A DNA stretch of 64,000 bases from Cupriavidus taiwanensis (GCF_900250075.1 NZ_LT977071.1:846138-910137), one strand, 5' to 3'. Counted from the first letter of the stretch, positions 9,145-18,432 are shown. The notes: generated by a model from the sequence alone, not told the origin. A program made the numbers and translations.

Positions 9145-9984
9145 TCAGGTGCGCAGCCCGACCAGCCCGGAAATCTTCTCGGAGGCTTCGAGCAGCGGCG
9201 GCAGGAAGCGCTCCAGCATCTCCTGCGCGCTGGTGCGGTTGGCCTGGCCGCTGATGTTGATGGCGGCGATGGTGTGGCCGGCGCGGTTGCGGATCGGCGC
9301 GGCGAGCGACACCAGCCCTTCCTCCAGCTCCTGGTCGTTCAGGGCCCAGCCGCGCTGGCGGATATCGGCGACGATGGCCTTGAGCGCGTCCACGTCGGTC
9401 ACGGTGCGCCCGGTGCGCGCGCGCAGGTCGGTGGCGCGCAGCACGCTGTCGAGCTCGGGCTCGCTCAGCCCGGCCAAGAGCACCCGTCCCATCGAAGAGC
9501 AATACGCCGGCAGGCGGCTGCCGATCGACAGGTTGATGGTCATGATCTTGCGCGCCGGCACGCGCAGCACGTAGACGATCTCGGTGCCGTCCAGCACCGA
9601 GATCGAGCAGCTTTCATGGACCTGCTGCGACAGCGTCTCCATGATTGGCTCGGCCAGGTTCCAGAACGGCATCGAGGTCAGGTAGGCGAAGCCCAGGTCC
9701 AGGATCTTGGGCGTGAGCCGGAACAGGCGCCCGTCGGCCTGCACATAGCCCAGCCCCACCAGCGTCAGCAGGATGCGGCGCGCGCCGGCGCGTGTCAGGC
9801 CGCTGGCCTGGGCGATTTCGGTCAGGGTCTGGGCCGGGTGCTGCGCGTTGAAGGCCCGGATCACCGACAGCCCGCGTGCAAAGGACTGCACATAGCTGTC
9901 GCTCGGCTTTTCGGGCGCGGCGGCGCTGTCGGCGGTCGGCGATGCTGGCGGCGGGGTCTGGCGGGAATCGGTGGGACTGGCCAT
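9145..9984 (-). CDS. IclR-family regulator, PcaR/PobR/PcaU type
   Basis: A 279-residue regulator. A low-complexity leader (1-30) precedes a winged helix-turn-helix (about 31-95: YVQSFARGLSVIRAF, then LTRAGARRILLTL) and an IclR effector-binding domain (about 110-275, with YCSSMGRVLLAGL and the INISGQANRTS segment). The opening QSFARGLSVI and the GARR helix are characteristic of regulators of the 3-oxoadipate and 4-hydroxybenzoate pathways. It lies 135 bp from the MFS transporter on the same strand. The window also carries pcaIJF at 45 kb with a matching palindrome, which makes it a candidate pca regulator; that link is inference. Confidence 0.9.
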   Translation of the reverse strand: MASPTDSRQTPPPASPTADSAAAPEKPSDSYVQSFARGLSVIRAFNAQHPAQTLTEIAQASGLTRAGARRILLTLVGLGYVQADGRLFRLTPKILDLGFAYLTSMPFWNLAEPIMETLSQQVHESCSISVLDGTEIVYVLRVPARKIMTINLSIGSRLPAYCSSMGRVLLAGLSEPELDSVLRATDLRARTGRTVTDVDALKAIVADIRQRGWALNDQELEEGLVSLAAPIRNRAGHTIAAINISGQANRTSAQEMLERFLPPLLEASEKISGLVGLRT

Positions 9985-10119
9985 CTGCGTAGCCCGGCGC
10001 GGTTCGCCGGATTGGCACGGAAAGGCCGAAAGGGTAGAGGAAATGCCGGCATTGCGCCAGTGCCGGGCCAGGAAGGGCCAGGACGGGCGAGGACGGGGCC
10101 GCGGCGGCCAGCCCTGACC

Positions 10120-11730
10120 TTAGCGGAAGCTGCGCTGCACCAGCACGAACACCGCCCCCGCCACGCACAGCGCGGCAAAGCCATGCAGCAGGTCCATGCC
10201 GGCGAGCAGCGTCGCCTGCCGGTCGACTTCCTGCGACAGTTTGGCCAGTCCCGCCGCGGACAGCGCATCGGGCATCTGCAGCGCCGGGTTGAAGCGGGTG
10301 ATGTGCTCGACCAGGTGGGTGCGGTGCTGCGCCAGGCCGTCCTGCATGAACACGCTCGCCAGCCCGGTGCCCATCGCCGAGGCGATCTGCTTGCACACGT
10401 TCTTGAACTGGTAGGCGTGCGAGAAATCCTCGACCGGCACTTCCAGATAGGTCATCGACGCCACCTGCACCATCAGCAGCACCGGCGTCAGCCCTTCGAG
10501 CAGCACCACCGGCACCAGCGCGTAGTCCGGCGCGCCCGGCATCAGCTGGGCCGACAGCAGCATCGCCGCGCACGCGTAGACGATAAAGCCGGCCGCGATC
10601 ACGCGCCGCTTGCGGAACACCAGCGCCATGCCCAGCGTGATCACGATGGCGCCGATGGCGGAGACCGTGCCGCTGGTCGACAGCAGCATGCAGGTGGTGC
10701 GGAAGGTCAGCCCCAGCCCGGTCTGCGTCAGCGTCGGCAGCAGGAACGACCACGCCGACGACAGCAGGTAGTACAGCGTGTAGAAGCCCAGCCCGTACAG
10801 GTACTGGCGCCCCGCCAGGCGCGAGAAGTCGATCCATGGGTCCGGATGCCGATACAGCCGCCAGCCGCTGAAGGCAAACAGCGCCACGCCGCACAGCGCG
10901 GCCAGCGGCATTTCCAGCGAACTGAAGAAGCGCGTGTAGCGCATTTCCTGCAGCGTATGCAGAAAGACCAGCGCGCCCAGCGCGGCGGCGATGGCGGCGG
11001 TCCAGTCCAGCGTCGACACCGGCGGGTGCGGATCGCGCGGCGCGCGCGTGGGGTAGGTCAGCGCCACCGACAGCAGCACCGGCAGCGCAATGCCGGCCTG
11101 GAACAGGAACACTGCGCGCCAGCCGATATCGTCCAGGAAGATGCTGGTCAGCCAGGGCGTGATCGCCAGCATCGAAAACGCGCCGCCGCCGAAACGCAGC
11201 ATCAGCGGGGCGCGCTCGGCCGGCGTCGACACCAGCTGGACCAGGATGCGCGAGGCGGCGAACAGGCCGCCCGCGCCCAGCCCCTGCACTGCCTTGCCGC
11301 CGATTAGCCCGGCTGGGCTGGCAAACTCCGCGCAGATCAGCGAGCCGGCGATGAAGACCAGCAGCGACACCATGGTGAAGCGCTTGTACGTGATGCGGCG
11401 CGCGAGCTGGTCGAGCACCATGTTCATCAGCACCGCGGTGGCGGCGTAGGCCGAGATCGCGTACAGGTAGTCTTCCGGCGCGGCACCGACGCCGCCCTGG
11501 ATATGCTGGCTGGCCACGCCCATCATCAGCGTGGAAGAGAAGTCGATGCCGGTCACCAGACCCAGCGTCAGGCCGAACAATGAAAGACGCCAGTGACCCA
11601 TCTCGGGGTGACTGGCGATCTGCATGCGCGGGCGCTGGGAGGTCTTGATGCCGGGGGCGGCGGGGGCGGGGATGGCTGGAACGGCGGGGGCTAGCGCGTC
11701 CGATCCAGCCTGGACAGGCGTTTGTTGCAT
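10120..11730 (-). CDS. MFS transporter, DHA2-like (about 14 membrane segments)
   Basis: This 536-residue inner-membrane protein has a Pro/Ala-rich cytoplasmic leader of about 45 residues and then roughly fourteen hydrophobic segments, the arrangement of the EmrB/QacA (DHA2) drug:proton antiporters. A long central segment pair (TLDWTAAIAAALGALVFLH) fits the extra helices 7-8 of that subfamily. The closing part has an extended loop (HRTHLVEHITRFNPALQM) as in EmrB-like proteins. No membrane-fusion or outer-membrane partner is next to it. It is divergent from a LysR gene with a 61-bp spacer, so that regulator probably controls it. The substrate is unknown. Confidence 0.88.
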   Translation of the reverse strand: MQQTPVQAGSDALAPAVPAIPAPAAPGIKTSQRPRMQIASHPEMGHWRLSLFGLTLGLVTGIDFSSTLMMGVASQHIQGGVGAAPEDYLYAISAYAATAVLMNMVLDQLARRITYKRFTMVSLLVFIAGSLICAEFASPAGLIGGKAVQGLGAGGLFAASRILVQLVSTPAERAPLMLRFGGGAFSMLAITPWLTSIFLDDIGWRAVFLFQAGIALPVLLSVALTYPTRAPRDPHPPVSTLDWTAAIAAALGALVFLHTLQEMRYTRFFSSLEMPLAALCGVALFAFSGWRLYRHPDPWIDFSRLAGRQYLYGLGFYTLYYLLSSAWSFLLPTLTQTGLGLTFRTTCMLLSTSGTVSAIGAIVITLGMALVFRKRRVIAAGFIVYACAAMLLSAQLMPGAPDYALVPVVLLEGLTPVLLMVQVASMTYLEVPVEDFSHAYQFKNVCKQIASAMGTGLASVFMQDGLAQHRTHLVEHITRFNPALQMPDALSAAGLAKLSQEVDRQATLLAGMDLLHGFAALCVAGAVFVLVQRSFR

Positions 11731-11791
11731 CGCTCAAGCATAATGTAGGCCCAGCGTCGAGAACTACAGCTTGTCAGGGAAACATTGTCCG

Positions 11792-12778
11792 GTGAACGAA
11801 ACAATCCAATGGAATGACTGGGAGGCGTTCTGCTGCGTGGTCGAGCAGGGCACGTTCACGGCCGCGGCGGAGCAGCTCGACTGTCCCAAGTCGCGCGTGT
11901 CGGCCGCCGTGGCGCGGCTGGAAACCGCCATCGGCGCCAAGTTGCTGGAGCGCACCACGCGGCGCATGCGCCTCACCGATGCCGGCAAGGCGGTCTATCG
12001 CGACGTTGCGCCGCTGTTTGCGCGGCTGCGCGAGATCCGCCAGGAAACGCTGGCGCGCGAGGAGCGCGTGCAGGGCGTGCTTCGCATCGCCACCCCCTAT
12101 GAATTCGGCGCGCAGCAGCTGGGCGGCGTGATCTGCCGCACGCTGGCGGCACACCCCGCGCTGGATGTGGCGGTGGAAATCACCCAGGGCCTGGTCGACC
12201 CGATCCGCGACGGCTTCGACGTGGCCTTTGTCATCGTCGACGCCGACCTGCCAGACTCCGGCACGGTGGCGCGCCGGATCTACCACGTCGAACGCGGCCT
12301 GTTCGCCGCGCCGGCGTTGGCGGCCAGCCTGCCGGCGCAATTGCGCCCGGAAGACCTGGCCAATATGCCGACGCTGACCACGCCCGGCGACACCGTCTGG
12401 GAATTCACCCGCGACGGCCAGACCGTATCGGTGCCGATCCGCCCGCGCATGCAGACCCACAACGCCGAGCTGCGCCTGCAGGGCGCGCTGGCGGGCCTGG
12501 GCATCGCGCGGCTGTCGGTAATCTATTGCGAGGCCGAGGTCGCACAGGGGCGGCTGGTGCGCGTGCTGCCCGACTATCCGCTGCCGCCGCTGCGCGTGTT
12601 CGCGCTGCTGCCGGACCGGCGCCTGCAGCCGCGCAAGGTGCGCGCCTTCATGGAAGCGATCGAATCGATGATGGTGTCGGAGCTGCCGCCCGAAGGGGAT
12701 GCCGAGGCGGCGCGGGATGGCGGACTGGATGCCGCCGCGGACGGGCTGGCACCGGGAGAGGCCCGCACCGCGGGCTGA
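11792..12778 (+). CDS. LysR-family transcriptional regulator
   Basis: The protein has a LysR helix-turn-helix at its N-terminus (WEAFCCVVEQGTFTAAAEQL, then SRVSAAVARLETAIGAKLLERTTRRMRLTDAG) and a substrate-binding domain of two alpha/beta lobes, with an unusual Ala/Gly-rich C-terminal tail of about 35 residues. I take the GTG at 11792: AGGGA lies 11 bases ahead and the usual short leader before the first helix is kept; a TTG at 11771 would add seven residues. It is divergent from the MFS gene, the classic arrangement for a LysR regulator and its target. Confidence 0.9.
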   Translation: MNETIQWNDWEAFCCVVEQGTFTAAAEQLDCPKSRVSAAVARLETAIGAKLLERTTRRMRLTDAGKAVYRDVAPLFARLREIRQETLAREERVQGVLRIATPYEFGAQQLGGVICRTLAAHPALDVAVEITQGLVDPIRDGFDVAFVIVDADLPDSGTVARRIYHVERGLFAAPALAASLPAQLRPEDLANMPTLTTPGDTVWEFTRDGQTVSVPIRPRMQTHNAELRLQGALAGLGIARLSVIYCEAEVAQGRLVRVLPDYPLPPLRVFALLPDRRLQPRKVRAFMEAIESMMVSELPPEGDAEAARDGGLDAAADGLAPGEARTAG

Positions 12779-12827
12779 GGGCGCAGCGGGCTGAAGGCGT
12801 TGCGCCGGCCCTGCGCCCCGGATTCCG

Positions 12828-13388
12828 TCAGTGCAGGCCGATGATGCCAGCGCCCAGCCGGGCGAGGACCATCAGCAGAATCTGCGCAATCACGAACAGC
12901 ACCAGCGGCGAGACATCGAAACCGCCCAGGCGCGGCACCACGCGCTGGATCGGGCGCAGCACCGGCGCGGTCAGGTGGTCGATGGCCGGCGTGATCGGCG
13001 AATGCGGGTTGACCCACGACAGGATCGCCATCAGCAGCGTGACCCACATCACCAGGCTGATGGACCACTTCAGCACATAGAGCACGGCGGTCAGCAGCAT
13101 GGCGGGCACGAAGCCGGGCAGGTCGATTCCGCTGATCAGCGCGACCAAAGCCAGAAACACCACCGCGGTCAGCCATGCGGCCAGGATCGTGGCCCAGTCG
13201 ATGCCGCCCACGCCCGGGATGATCCGGCGCAGCGGCCGCACCAGCCAGTCGGTGATCTGGAACACGCCCTGCGAGACCGGGTTGCGCGTGGGCAGCCGCG
13301 TCAGCTGCATCCAGACGCGCAGCAGCAGCGCCATGCCGAACAGGGTAAAGACGGTATCCAGCAGGAAGAGAGCGATTTCCGAGAACAT
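12828..13388 (-). CDS. YggT family membrane protein
   Basis: A 186-residue inner-membrane protein with two tandem YGGT repeats: each has a hydrophobic hairpin, then the conserved RxxxP pattern (LVRPLRRIIPGVGGIDWA at about 50-66 and LRPIQRVVPRLGGFDVSP at about 148-165). YggT proteins are linked to osmotic or cation-shock resistance and, in some bacteria, to division; a biochemical function is not known. The ATG at 13388 is the only start close to the first membrane helix. The upstream 186 bp separates it from the divergent MarR gene. Confidence 0.88.
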   Translation of the reverse strand: MFSEIALFLLDTVFTLFGMALLLRVWMQLTRLPTRNPVSQGVFQITDWLVRPLRRIIPGVGGIDWATILAAWLTAVVFLALVALISGIDLPGFVPAMLLTAVLYVLKWSISLVMWVTLLMAILSWVNPHSPITPAIDHLTAPVLRPIQRVVPRLGGFDVSPLVLFVIAQILLMVLARLGAGIIGLH

Positions 13389-13477
13389 CGGTGCGTTTTC
13401 CGGTGACGGGTGAAGGTGTCTGCAACCGCACAGATTCTGCCATAGCCGGGCGCGCGCACGGCGCAAACCGGGATCGG

Positions 13478-13506
13478 CTGCCGGTGTGCCGTGCGGCCCC
13501 TATAAT
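13478..13506 (+). promoter_or_regulatory. Candidate sigma-70 promoter of the MarR gene
   Basis: A perfect -10 hexamer TATAAT (13501-13506) lies 69 bp before the MarR start. The -35 region 17 bp upstream (CTGCCG, 13478) matches the consensus poorly, so basal activity would rest on the -10 element. Confidence 0.4.
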
Positions 13507-13574
13507 TGCGAGCGCCCGCCGCGGGCTTGCGCGGATTGCCGCGCCTTCATTCCCTTTTGCGTTTTTTGCCGCCC

Positions 13575-14033
13575 ATGCCCAGCAAGTCCGCCTCGTCGCC
13601 GCAACCCGCCCCGCTTACCAAGGCCGACTTCGAGGCACTGTCCGACTTCCGCTACCAGCTGCGCCGCTTCCTGCGGTTCTCCGAAGACGCGGCGCGCGGG
13701 GAGGGGCTGACGGTGCAGCAATACCTGTTGCTGCTGCATATCCGCGGCTGCGCCGACAAGGACTGGGCCTCGATCGGCGAACTGGCCGAGCGCCTGCAGG
13801 CCAAGCAGCATGGCGTGGTGGCACTGGTCAATCGCTGCGAGGCCGCCGGGTTGGTCAAGCGGCGCCTCAATCCCGAAGATCGCCGTGTGGTGCAGGTGCA
13901 CCTGACCGCCAAGGGCGAGCGCTACCTGAACCGGCTGGCGATGCTGCACCGTACGGAGCTGGAATCGCTGCGCGGCGCGTTCCGCGTGGCCCGCATCACG
14001 CAGTTCAACGACGACGGCGCGGAGCGCGGCTGA
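13575..14033 (+). CDS. MarR-family transcriptional regulator
   Basis: A 152-residue winged-helix regulator. The recognition region (IGELAERLQAKQHGVVALVNRCEAAGLV) and wing (KRRLNPEDRRVVQVHLTAKGERYL) are clear at about 65-120; an N-terminal dimerisation helix (DFRYQLRRFLRFSEDAARGEGLT) precedes it. No cysteine sits at an OhrR-like position, so redox sensing is not indicated; MarR proteins more often bind phenolic ligands. The ATG at 13575 is preferred over a TTG at 13506, which would overlap the -10 element. The nearest possible targets are the divergent yggT gene and the lipoprotein gene downstream. Confidence 0.88.
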   Translation: MPSKSASSPQPAPLTKADFEALSDFRYQLRRFLRFSEDAARGEGLTVQQYLLLLHIRGCADKDWASIGELAERLQAKQHGVVALVNRCEAAGLVKRRLNPEDRRVVQVHLTAKGERYLNRLAMLHRTELESLRGAFRVARITQFNDDGAERG

Positions 14034-14164
14034 GCGCTGCCACGCCGGCACCGGCGGCGGTTACAGGCGGTTACCAATCACAAGCTCCGGTGACACCCGC
14101 TGGCCCGCGGCGGCCCTAGACTCGCGCGCATTCCCCAACACGCGCAGCGCGCAGGAGTCCTGAC

Positions 14165-14806
14165 ATGTCCATCCCCTTTCGTTCGGTTGTGCTTGCGGTG
14201 CTTGGCGCCGGTGCGCTGGCCGGGTGTGCCACGCCGTACGGCTACGACAACGGCTATGGCGCGGGGTATGGCGGGGGCTACGGCGGCGGCTATGGCAACA
14301 CCGGCTACGGCAGCGGCACCACCATCAGCGGTTACCCGCAGCAAGGCTATCCGCAACAGGGTTACCCGCAGCAAGGCTATCCGCAGCAGGCCTACCCGCA
14401 ATCTTCGTATCCGCAGCCGTCGTACCAGGACGGCAGCTATGGCAACGGCTACGGCAACCAGGCCTACGGCGTGCGCTACGGCTGGGTCGAGGGCATCGAG
14501 GTGGTGCCGGGCCAGCCGCCGTCGACCAGCGGCGCGGGCGCGGTGGTGGGCGGCATCGTCGGCGGGCTGCTGGGCCACCAGGTGGGCGGCGGCCGCGGCA
14601 ATACCGTGGCGACCATCGGCGGCGCCGTGGCGGGCGCGGTGGCCGGCAACGAGGTCGAGAAGCGCACCGGCACCAGTGCCCCGGCCTACCGCGTGCGCGT
14701 GCGAACCAGCGACAACGGCTACCTGACGCTGACCCAGTCCAACGCCTACCAGATGCGCATCGGCGACCGCGTCCGGATCGAGAACGGCGTGGCCGTGCCG
14801 TACTGA
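14165..14806 (+). CDS. Outer-membrane lipoprotein with glycine-zipper domain and YPQQ repeats
   Basis: A 213-residue lipoprotein. The signal peptide ends in a lipobox (LAGC, lipid-modified C21). Residues 24-50 are a Gly/Tyr-rich stretch, residues 56-90 hold YPQQG-type repeats, and the centre carries the glycine-zipper 2TM motif of the Rickettsia 17-kDa/SlyB family (GAVVGGIVGGLLGHQVGG, then TIGGAVAGAVAGNEVEK, about 124-167). The C-terminus (RVRTSDNGYLTLTQ) is a small beta domain seen in such proteins. AGGAG lies 8 bp before the ATG. At the DNA level the YPQQ tract is a 30-bp duplication (14330-14389), so its length may vary between strains. Confidence 0.88.
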   Translation: MSIPFRSVVLAVLGAGALAGCATPYGYDNGYGAGYGGGYGGGYGNTGYGSGTTISGYPQQGYPQQGYPQQGYPQQAYPQSSYPQPSYQDGSYGNGYGNQAYGVRYGWVEGIEVVPGQPPSTSGAGAVVGGIVGGLLGHQVGGGRGNTVATIGGAVAGAVAGNEVEKRTGTSAPAYRVRVRTSDNGYLTLTQSNAYQMRIGDRVRIENGVAVPY

Positions 14807-14811
14807 GGGCG

Positions 14812-16359
14812 TCAGTCCGCGCCGAACAGCTGCGCGTAATCCTCGCGCAGCTGGCGCTTGAGCAGTTTGCCGGCGGTATTGCGCGGCAGGTCCGCGACGA
14901 ACACGATGCGCTTGGGTACCTTGAACGGCGCCAGCGCCTGGCGCGCATGCGCGATCAGTTCGCCCTCGGTGGCGCCCTCGTGGCCGCGCTTGCGCACCAC
15001 GCACGCCGTCACCGCCTCGACCCACTTCGGGTGCGGCAGCGCAAACACCGCTGCCTCGGCCACCGCGCCATGGGTGTACAGGCACTCTTCCACTTCGCGG
15101 CTCGACACCAGCACGCCGCCCGAGTTGATCACGTCCTTGATCCGGTCCACCACATACAGGTAGCCCTCGGCATCCATGTAGCCGAGGTCGCCCGAATGGA
15201 ACCAGCCGCCGGCGAAGGCTTCGGCGGTCTGCTCCGGCTTGTCCCAGTAGTGCGTCAGCAACTGCGGCGAGCGATGCACGATCTCGCCCAGCTCGCCCGG
15301 CGGCACGTCCTGCAGGGTTTCATCGACGATGCGGGTCTCGACGTTCAGTACCGGCCGCCCCGCCGAGGCCGGACGCGCGGCGTGCTCGTCGGGGCCCAGC
15401 ACCGTGGCCAGCGGCCCGATCTCGCTTTGCCCGTAGCAGTTGTAGAAGCGCAGCGCCGGCAGTTTCTGCTGCAGCTCCAGCAGCACCGGCACCGGCATGA
15501 TCGAGGCGCCGTAGTAGGCCTTGGTCAGCGCGCCCAGCCGGGCCGGATCGAATTCCGCATGGCGCAGCAGCGCGATCCAGACCGTCGGCGGCGCAAAGAA
15601 GCTGGTGATGCGCTCGGCGTGGATGGTGCGCAGGCAATAGCCGGCTTCCGGGCTGTCGGCGATCAGCGTGGTGCCGCCGCACAGCAGCAGCGGCATCAGG
15701 AACACATGCATCTGCGCCGAGTGGTACAGCGGCAGCGCGGCCAGCGAATAGTCCGACGCGCGGATATCGCAGGCGGCGATGGTGCTGACGTACTCGGCCA
15801 GCAGCGCGCGATGCGTCAGCACCGCCCCCTTGGGCGCGGAGGTGGTGCCGGAGGTGTAAAGGATCTGCGCGGGCGTGGTGTCGGCAAGGGCTTCGGACAC
15901 CGGCACGGCGGGGCCGTCGGCGGCAGCGGCGAGAATATCGGTGCGACCATCGCCGCCGTGCAGGGTACCGCGGACCTTCCAGGGCAGACCGTCGACGCGG
16001 TCGGCCAGCGCCGGATCCGCAAAGATCGCGCTGGCGCCCGACTGCGTGACGAGGTACTCGGCCTCGGCGCGCGTCATCGAGAAATTCACCGGTACATGGA
16101 TCAGGCCGCCGCGCAGGCAGGCCAGCCACAACAGCACATAGGCGTCGGAGTTCTTGCCAAAGGCGGCAACCCGGTCGCCGGGACGCAGGCCCCACTGCGC
16201 CAGCGCGCCAGCGATGCGCGCGGTGGCGTCATCGAGCTGGCGGTAGGTCCAGGACCGCTCGCCGAAACGGATCGCGGTTTTGTCCGGACTGCGCCGCACC
16301 GCGCGGGCAATGGCGTCGGGGATGGTGTTGCGCAGGGCGCGCTGCTGCTCGGACTGCAT
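14812..16359 (-). CDS. AMP-binding acyl-CoA synthetase/ligase
   Basis: A 515-residue member of the ANL adenylate-forming superfamily. The phosphate loop (YTSGTTSAPKG, about residue 170), the A5 motif (YNCYGQSE), the hinge region (HSGDLGYMDAEGYLYVVDRIKD) and the C-terminal catalytic lysine context (PRNTAGKLLKRQL) are all present, so it should activate a carboxylic acid to an acyl-AMP and then a CoA thioester. The chain length of the substrate is not evident; the protein resembles fatty-acyl and aryl ligases of the long-chain-like FadD13 group. The ATG at 16359 is chosen for the GGAGA five bases ahead. It is convergent with the lipoprotein gene, leaving a 5-bp gap. Confidence 0.9.
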   Translation of the reverse strand: MQSEQQRALRNTIPDAIARAVRRSPDKTAIRFGERSWTYRQLDDATARIAGALAQWGLRPGDRVAAFGKNSDAYVLLWLACLRGGLIHVPVNFSMTRAEAEYLVTQSGASAIFADPALADRVDGLPWKVRGTLHGGDGRTDILAAAADGPAVPVSEALADTTPAQILYTSGTTSAPKGAVLTHRALLAEYVSTIAACDIRASDYSLAALPLYHSAQMHVFLMPLLLCGGTTLIADSPEAGYCLRTIHAERITSFFAPPTVWIALLRHAEFDPARLGALTKAYYGASIMPVPVLLELQQKLPALRFYNCYGQSEIGPLATVLGPDEHAARPASAGRPVLNVETRIVDETLQDVPPGELGEIVHRSPQLLTHYWDKPEQTAEAFAGGWFHSGDLGYMDAEGYLYVVDRIKDVINSGGVLVSSREVEECLYTHGAVAEAAVFALPHPKWVEAVTACVVRKRGHEGATEGELIAHARQALAPFKVPKRIVFVADLPRNTAGKLLKRQLREDYAQLFGAD

Positions 16360-16464
16360 GGTGGTCTCCATCGTTATGGTTGGGGTCCAGCAAGTCTTGA
16401 AGCCAAGCGCCGAGGATAAGGCGCGCCGGCTTGCCATGGCAAGCCGGCGGCCCTTTCACGGGGA

Positions 16465-17175
16465 CTACAGCGTTGCCGACAGGAACACCAGCGCGCGGCC
16501 GTGCGCCAGGGCGGCGCTGGGCTGGTGGTAGGAGCCGCGCGCCCAGCAGTTGAAGCCGTGGTCGGCCTGCGGGTAGACGTGGATCTCGGTGGCGGGTTTG
16601 CCGGCCATCGCATCGCGCACGGCCTGCACGGCGTCGGACGGGATATGCGCGTCGAGCGCGCCGTAGTGGAACTGCACCGGCACGCGGATGTTGGCGGCTT
16701 CCTGCAGCTGGTTCTGGATGCCGCCGCCGTAGAAGGGCACGGCCGCATCCACCAGACCGCGTGCCGCGCTCAGATACGACAGCAGCCCGCCGAAGCAGTA
16801 GCCCACCGCGGCCACCTTGCCGGCGCCGGTATGCTGGCGCAGCACCTGCACCGTGGCGGCGATGTCGTCAAGCGCGGCGGACACGTCCACGGCCTTGCGC
16901 AAGGCCATGGCGCGCACCATGTCGTCGTCCTCGTAGCCCAGCTGCACGCGCGGGGCCTGGCGCCAGAACACGTCAGGCGCGAGCACGGCATAGCCGTCGG
17001 CGGCGTACTGGTCGGCCACCGCGCGGATATGCTCGTTCACGCCGAAGATCTCCTGCAGCAGCACGATGCCCGGCGCGCCGGGCTGCACGCCCGCCGGCGG
17101 CAGGCTCAAATAGGCATCGAAGCTGCCCGCGGCGGTGTCGACGCGGATCCACTGGCTGTCGGGAATGGCTGTCAT
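16465..17175 (-). CDS. Dienelactone hydrolase family protein
   Basis: A 236-residue alpha/beta hydrolase of the dienelactone hydrolase (DLH) family. The nucleophile is a cysteine in GYCFGG (about residue 126), typical of true DLH enzymes, with a glutamate in QEIFGVN near the N-terminus, an aspartate in GALDAHIP and the histidine in QADHGFNCW. DLH opens lactone rings in chloroaromatic and related catabolism; many relatives have other esterase roles. It lies 105 bp upstream of the acyl-CoA synthetase on the same strand and could be co-transcribed with it. No aromatic dioxygenase genes are beside it, so the role is general. Confidence 0.9.
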   Translation of the reverse strand: MTAIPDSQWIRVDTAAGSFDAYLSLPPAGVQPGAPGIVLLQEIFGVNEHIRAVADQYAADGYAVLAPDVFWRQAPRVQLGYEDDDMVRAMALRKAVDVSAALDDIAATVQVLRQHTGAGKVAAVGYCFGGLLSYLSAARGLVDAAVPFYGGGIQNQLQEAANIRVPVQFHYGALDAHIPSDAVQAVRDAMAGKPATEIHVYPQADHGFNCWARGSYHQPSAALAHGRALVFLSATL

Positions 17176-17277
17176 GGGAAAGGGTTCTCCGGAAAGGACT
17201 TGGCAGGGGTTGCCGCAATGTCAGCCCGCCAGTGTGCCACCACGCGCCGCATCGTGCAGGTGGCCGTCGGGCTGCCT

Positions 17278-17994
17278 TCAGTACGCGCGCGACTGCCGGT
17301 AGCGCTTGTGCCAGTTGTCGGTATAGGCCTTGACCACCGCCGCGTCGCCGCGGATCAGCATGCCGTTCTCGGCATTGCGCTCCTGCGCCGACTTGGTGAA
17401 GTTGAACGATCCGGTGAAGACCGCCTGGTCGTCGAACACCATCACCTTGTTATGGGCGATCGCGGGCTTGTTGTCGATCACCACCGGCACGCCGGCGTGC
17501 TTGAGGAAGGTGGCGCTGGTATAGCGCTCGCTCTGCTGGCTCTTGTCCAGGATCACGCGCACGTCGACGCCGCGCCGGTGCGCCTGCGCCACGGCCTCGG
17601 CAATCGGCGCGCTGGTGAACGAATAGGCCTGGATCAGCAGGCGCTGGCGCGTGCTGCGGATGGCATTGATCAGCAGCGCCTGGCAGCTCGCGCCATCCGG
17701 CACGAAGCACAGCGTGTAGCCGCTGCCATCGGCAAAGGGCTTGCTGGGCAGCGGCCTGGCGTCGGGCGGCTGGGCCGGTTGCGCGGGCTTGCCGGTGCGC
17801 GCGGGGAAGTGATTGGCGATGGCATCGTTGAAGGTCTCGCTGATGCTGTCGGCGATGGTTTCGGACACCTGGTCGAAGGTTGAGGTCGAACGGGCGTGCG
17901 CCAGCAGCGCGAAGGGACTGAACGAAGTAAAGGCCGACAGGGCGGTGGCCAGGCCCAGGCCCAGCACGGCCCGGCGAATGAAGCGATAAGTCAC
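17278..17994 (-). CDS. Exported phospholipase D-like nuclease (single HKD motif)
   Basis: A 238-residue secreted protein of the PLD superfamily, bacterial endonuclease (Nuc) branch. A signal peptide (about 1-34, RRAVLGLGLATALSAFTSF) precedes a variable linker and one HKD motif (HNKVMVFDDQAVFTGSFNFT, about residues 190-209); enzymes with a single motif act as homodimers. The likely activity is periplasmic phosphodiesterase or nuclease. I take the GTG at 17994 as start because it opens directly on the signal peptide; the upstream extension to 18093 is Arg-rich and lacks a ribosome site. Its 3' end lies 102 bp from the DLH start, on the same strand. Confidence 0.85.
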   Translation of the reverse strand: MTYRFIRRAVLGLGLATALSAFTSFSPFALLAHARSTSTFDQVSETIADSISETFNDAIANHFPARTGKPAQPAQPPDARPLPSKPFADGSGYTLCFVPDGASCQALLINAIRSTRQRLLIQAYSFTSAPIAEAVAQAHRRGVDVRVILDKSQQSERYTSATFLKHAGVPVVIDNKPAIAHNKVMVFDDQAVFTGSFNFTKSAQERNAENGMLIRGDAAVVKAYTDNWHKRYRQSRAY

Positions 17995-18225
17995 GGCGGA
18001 TCTTGGCGTCGGTGAAGGACAGCGTGCGCGCGCCGCGCGCCGCACCTGTCCGGGGCGGGAACGCAGCGTAGCAGCCGCATACGCCACTGGCAAAGCGGGA
18101 TTGTGTAACAGGATCTGTGGCCGGTGTTGCGGTGTGTAGGGCGTCGCGCCGCAGCCTTGGGACTATCCGCGGCCGGCGCCTATGATGGATGCAACCCATG
18201 CGGCCGCGGCCGCCAAGGAGAGGCA

Positions 18226-18432
18226 ATGACGAACCACACCTACAAGCTGGTCGAGATCGTCGGCTCTTCGCCAGACGGCTGCGACCAGGCCATCCAGAGC
18301 GCCATCGCCAAGGCCGGCGAGACCATCAAGAACATCGACTGGTTCGAAGTGGTGGAAACGCGCGGCCATATCCAGAATGGCAAGATCGCGCACTACCAGG
18401 TCACGTTGAAGGTGGGTTTCCGCGTGACCTGA
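18226..18432 (+). CDS. Dodecin (flavin-binding protein)
   Basis: A 68-residue protein of the dodecin family, which forms hollow dodecamers that bind flavins and protect or store them. The compact beta-alpha-beta pattern is clear (YKLVEIVGSS, then IQNGKIAHYQVTLKVGFRV), and the aromatic at W39 (NIDWFEVVETRG) is the stacking residue for flavin. AAGGAGAGG lies just ahead of the ATG. It is monocistronic, divergent from the PLD gene and convergent with the Sel1 gene. Confidence 0.92.
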   Translation: MTNHTYKLVEIVGSSPDGCDQAIQSAIAKAGETIKNIDWFEVVETRGHIQNGKIAHYQVTLKVGFRVT

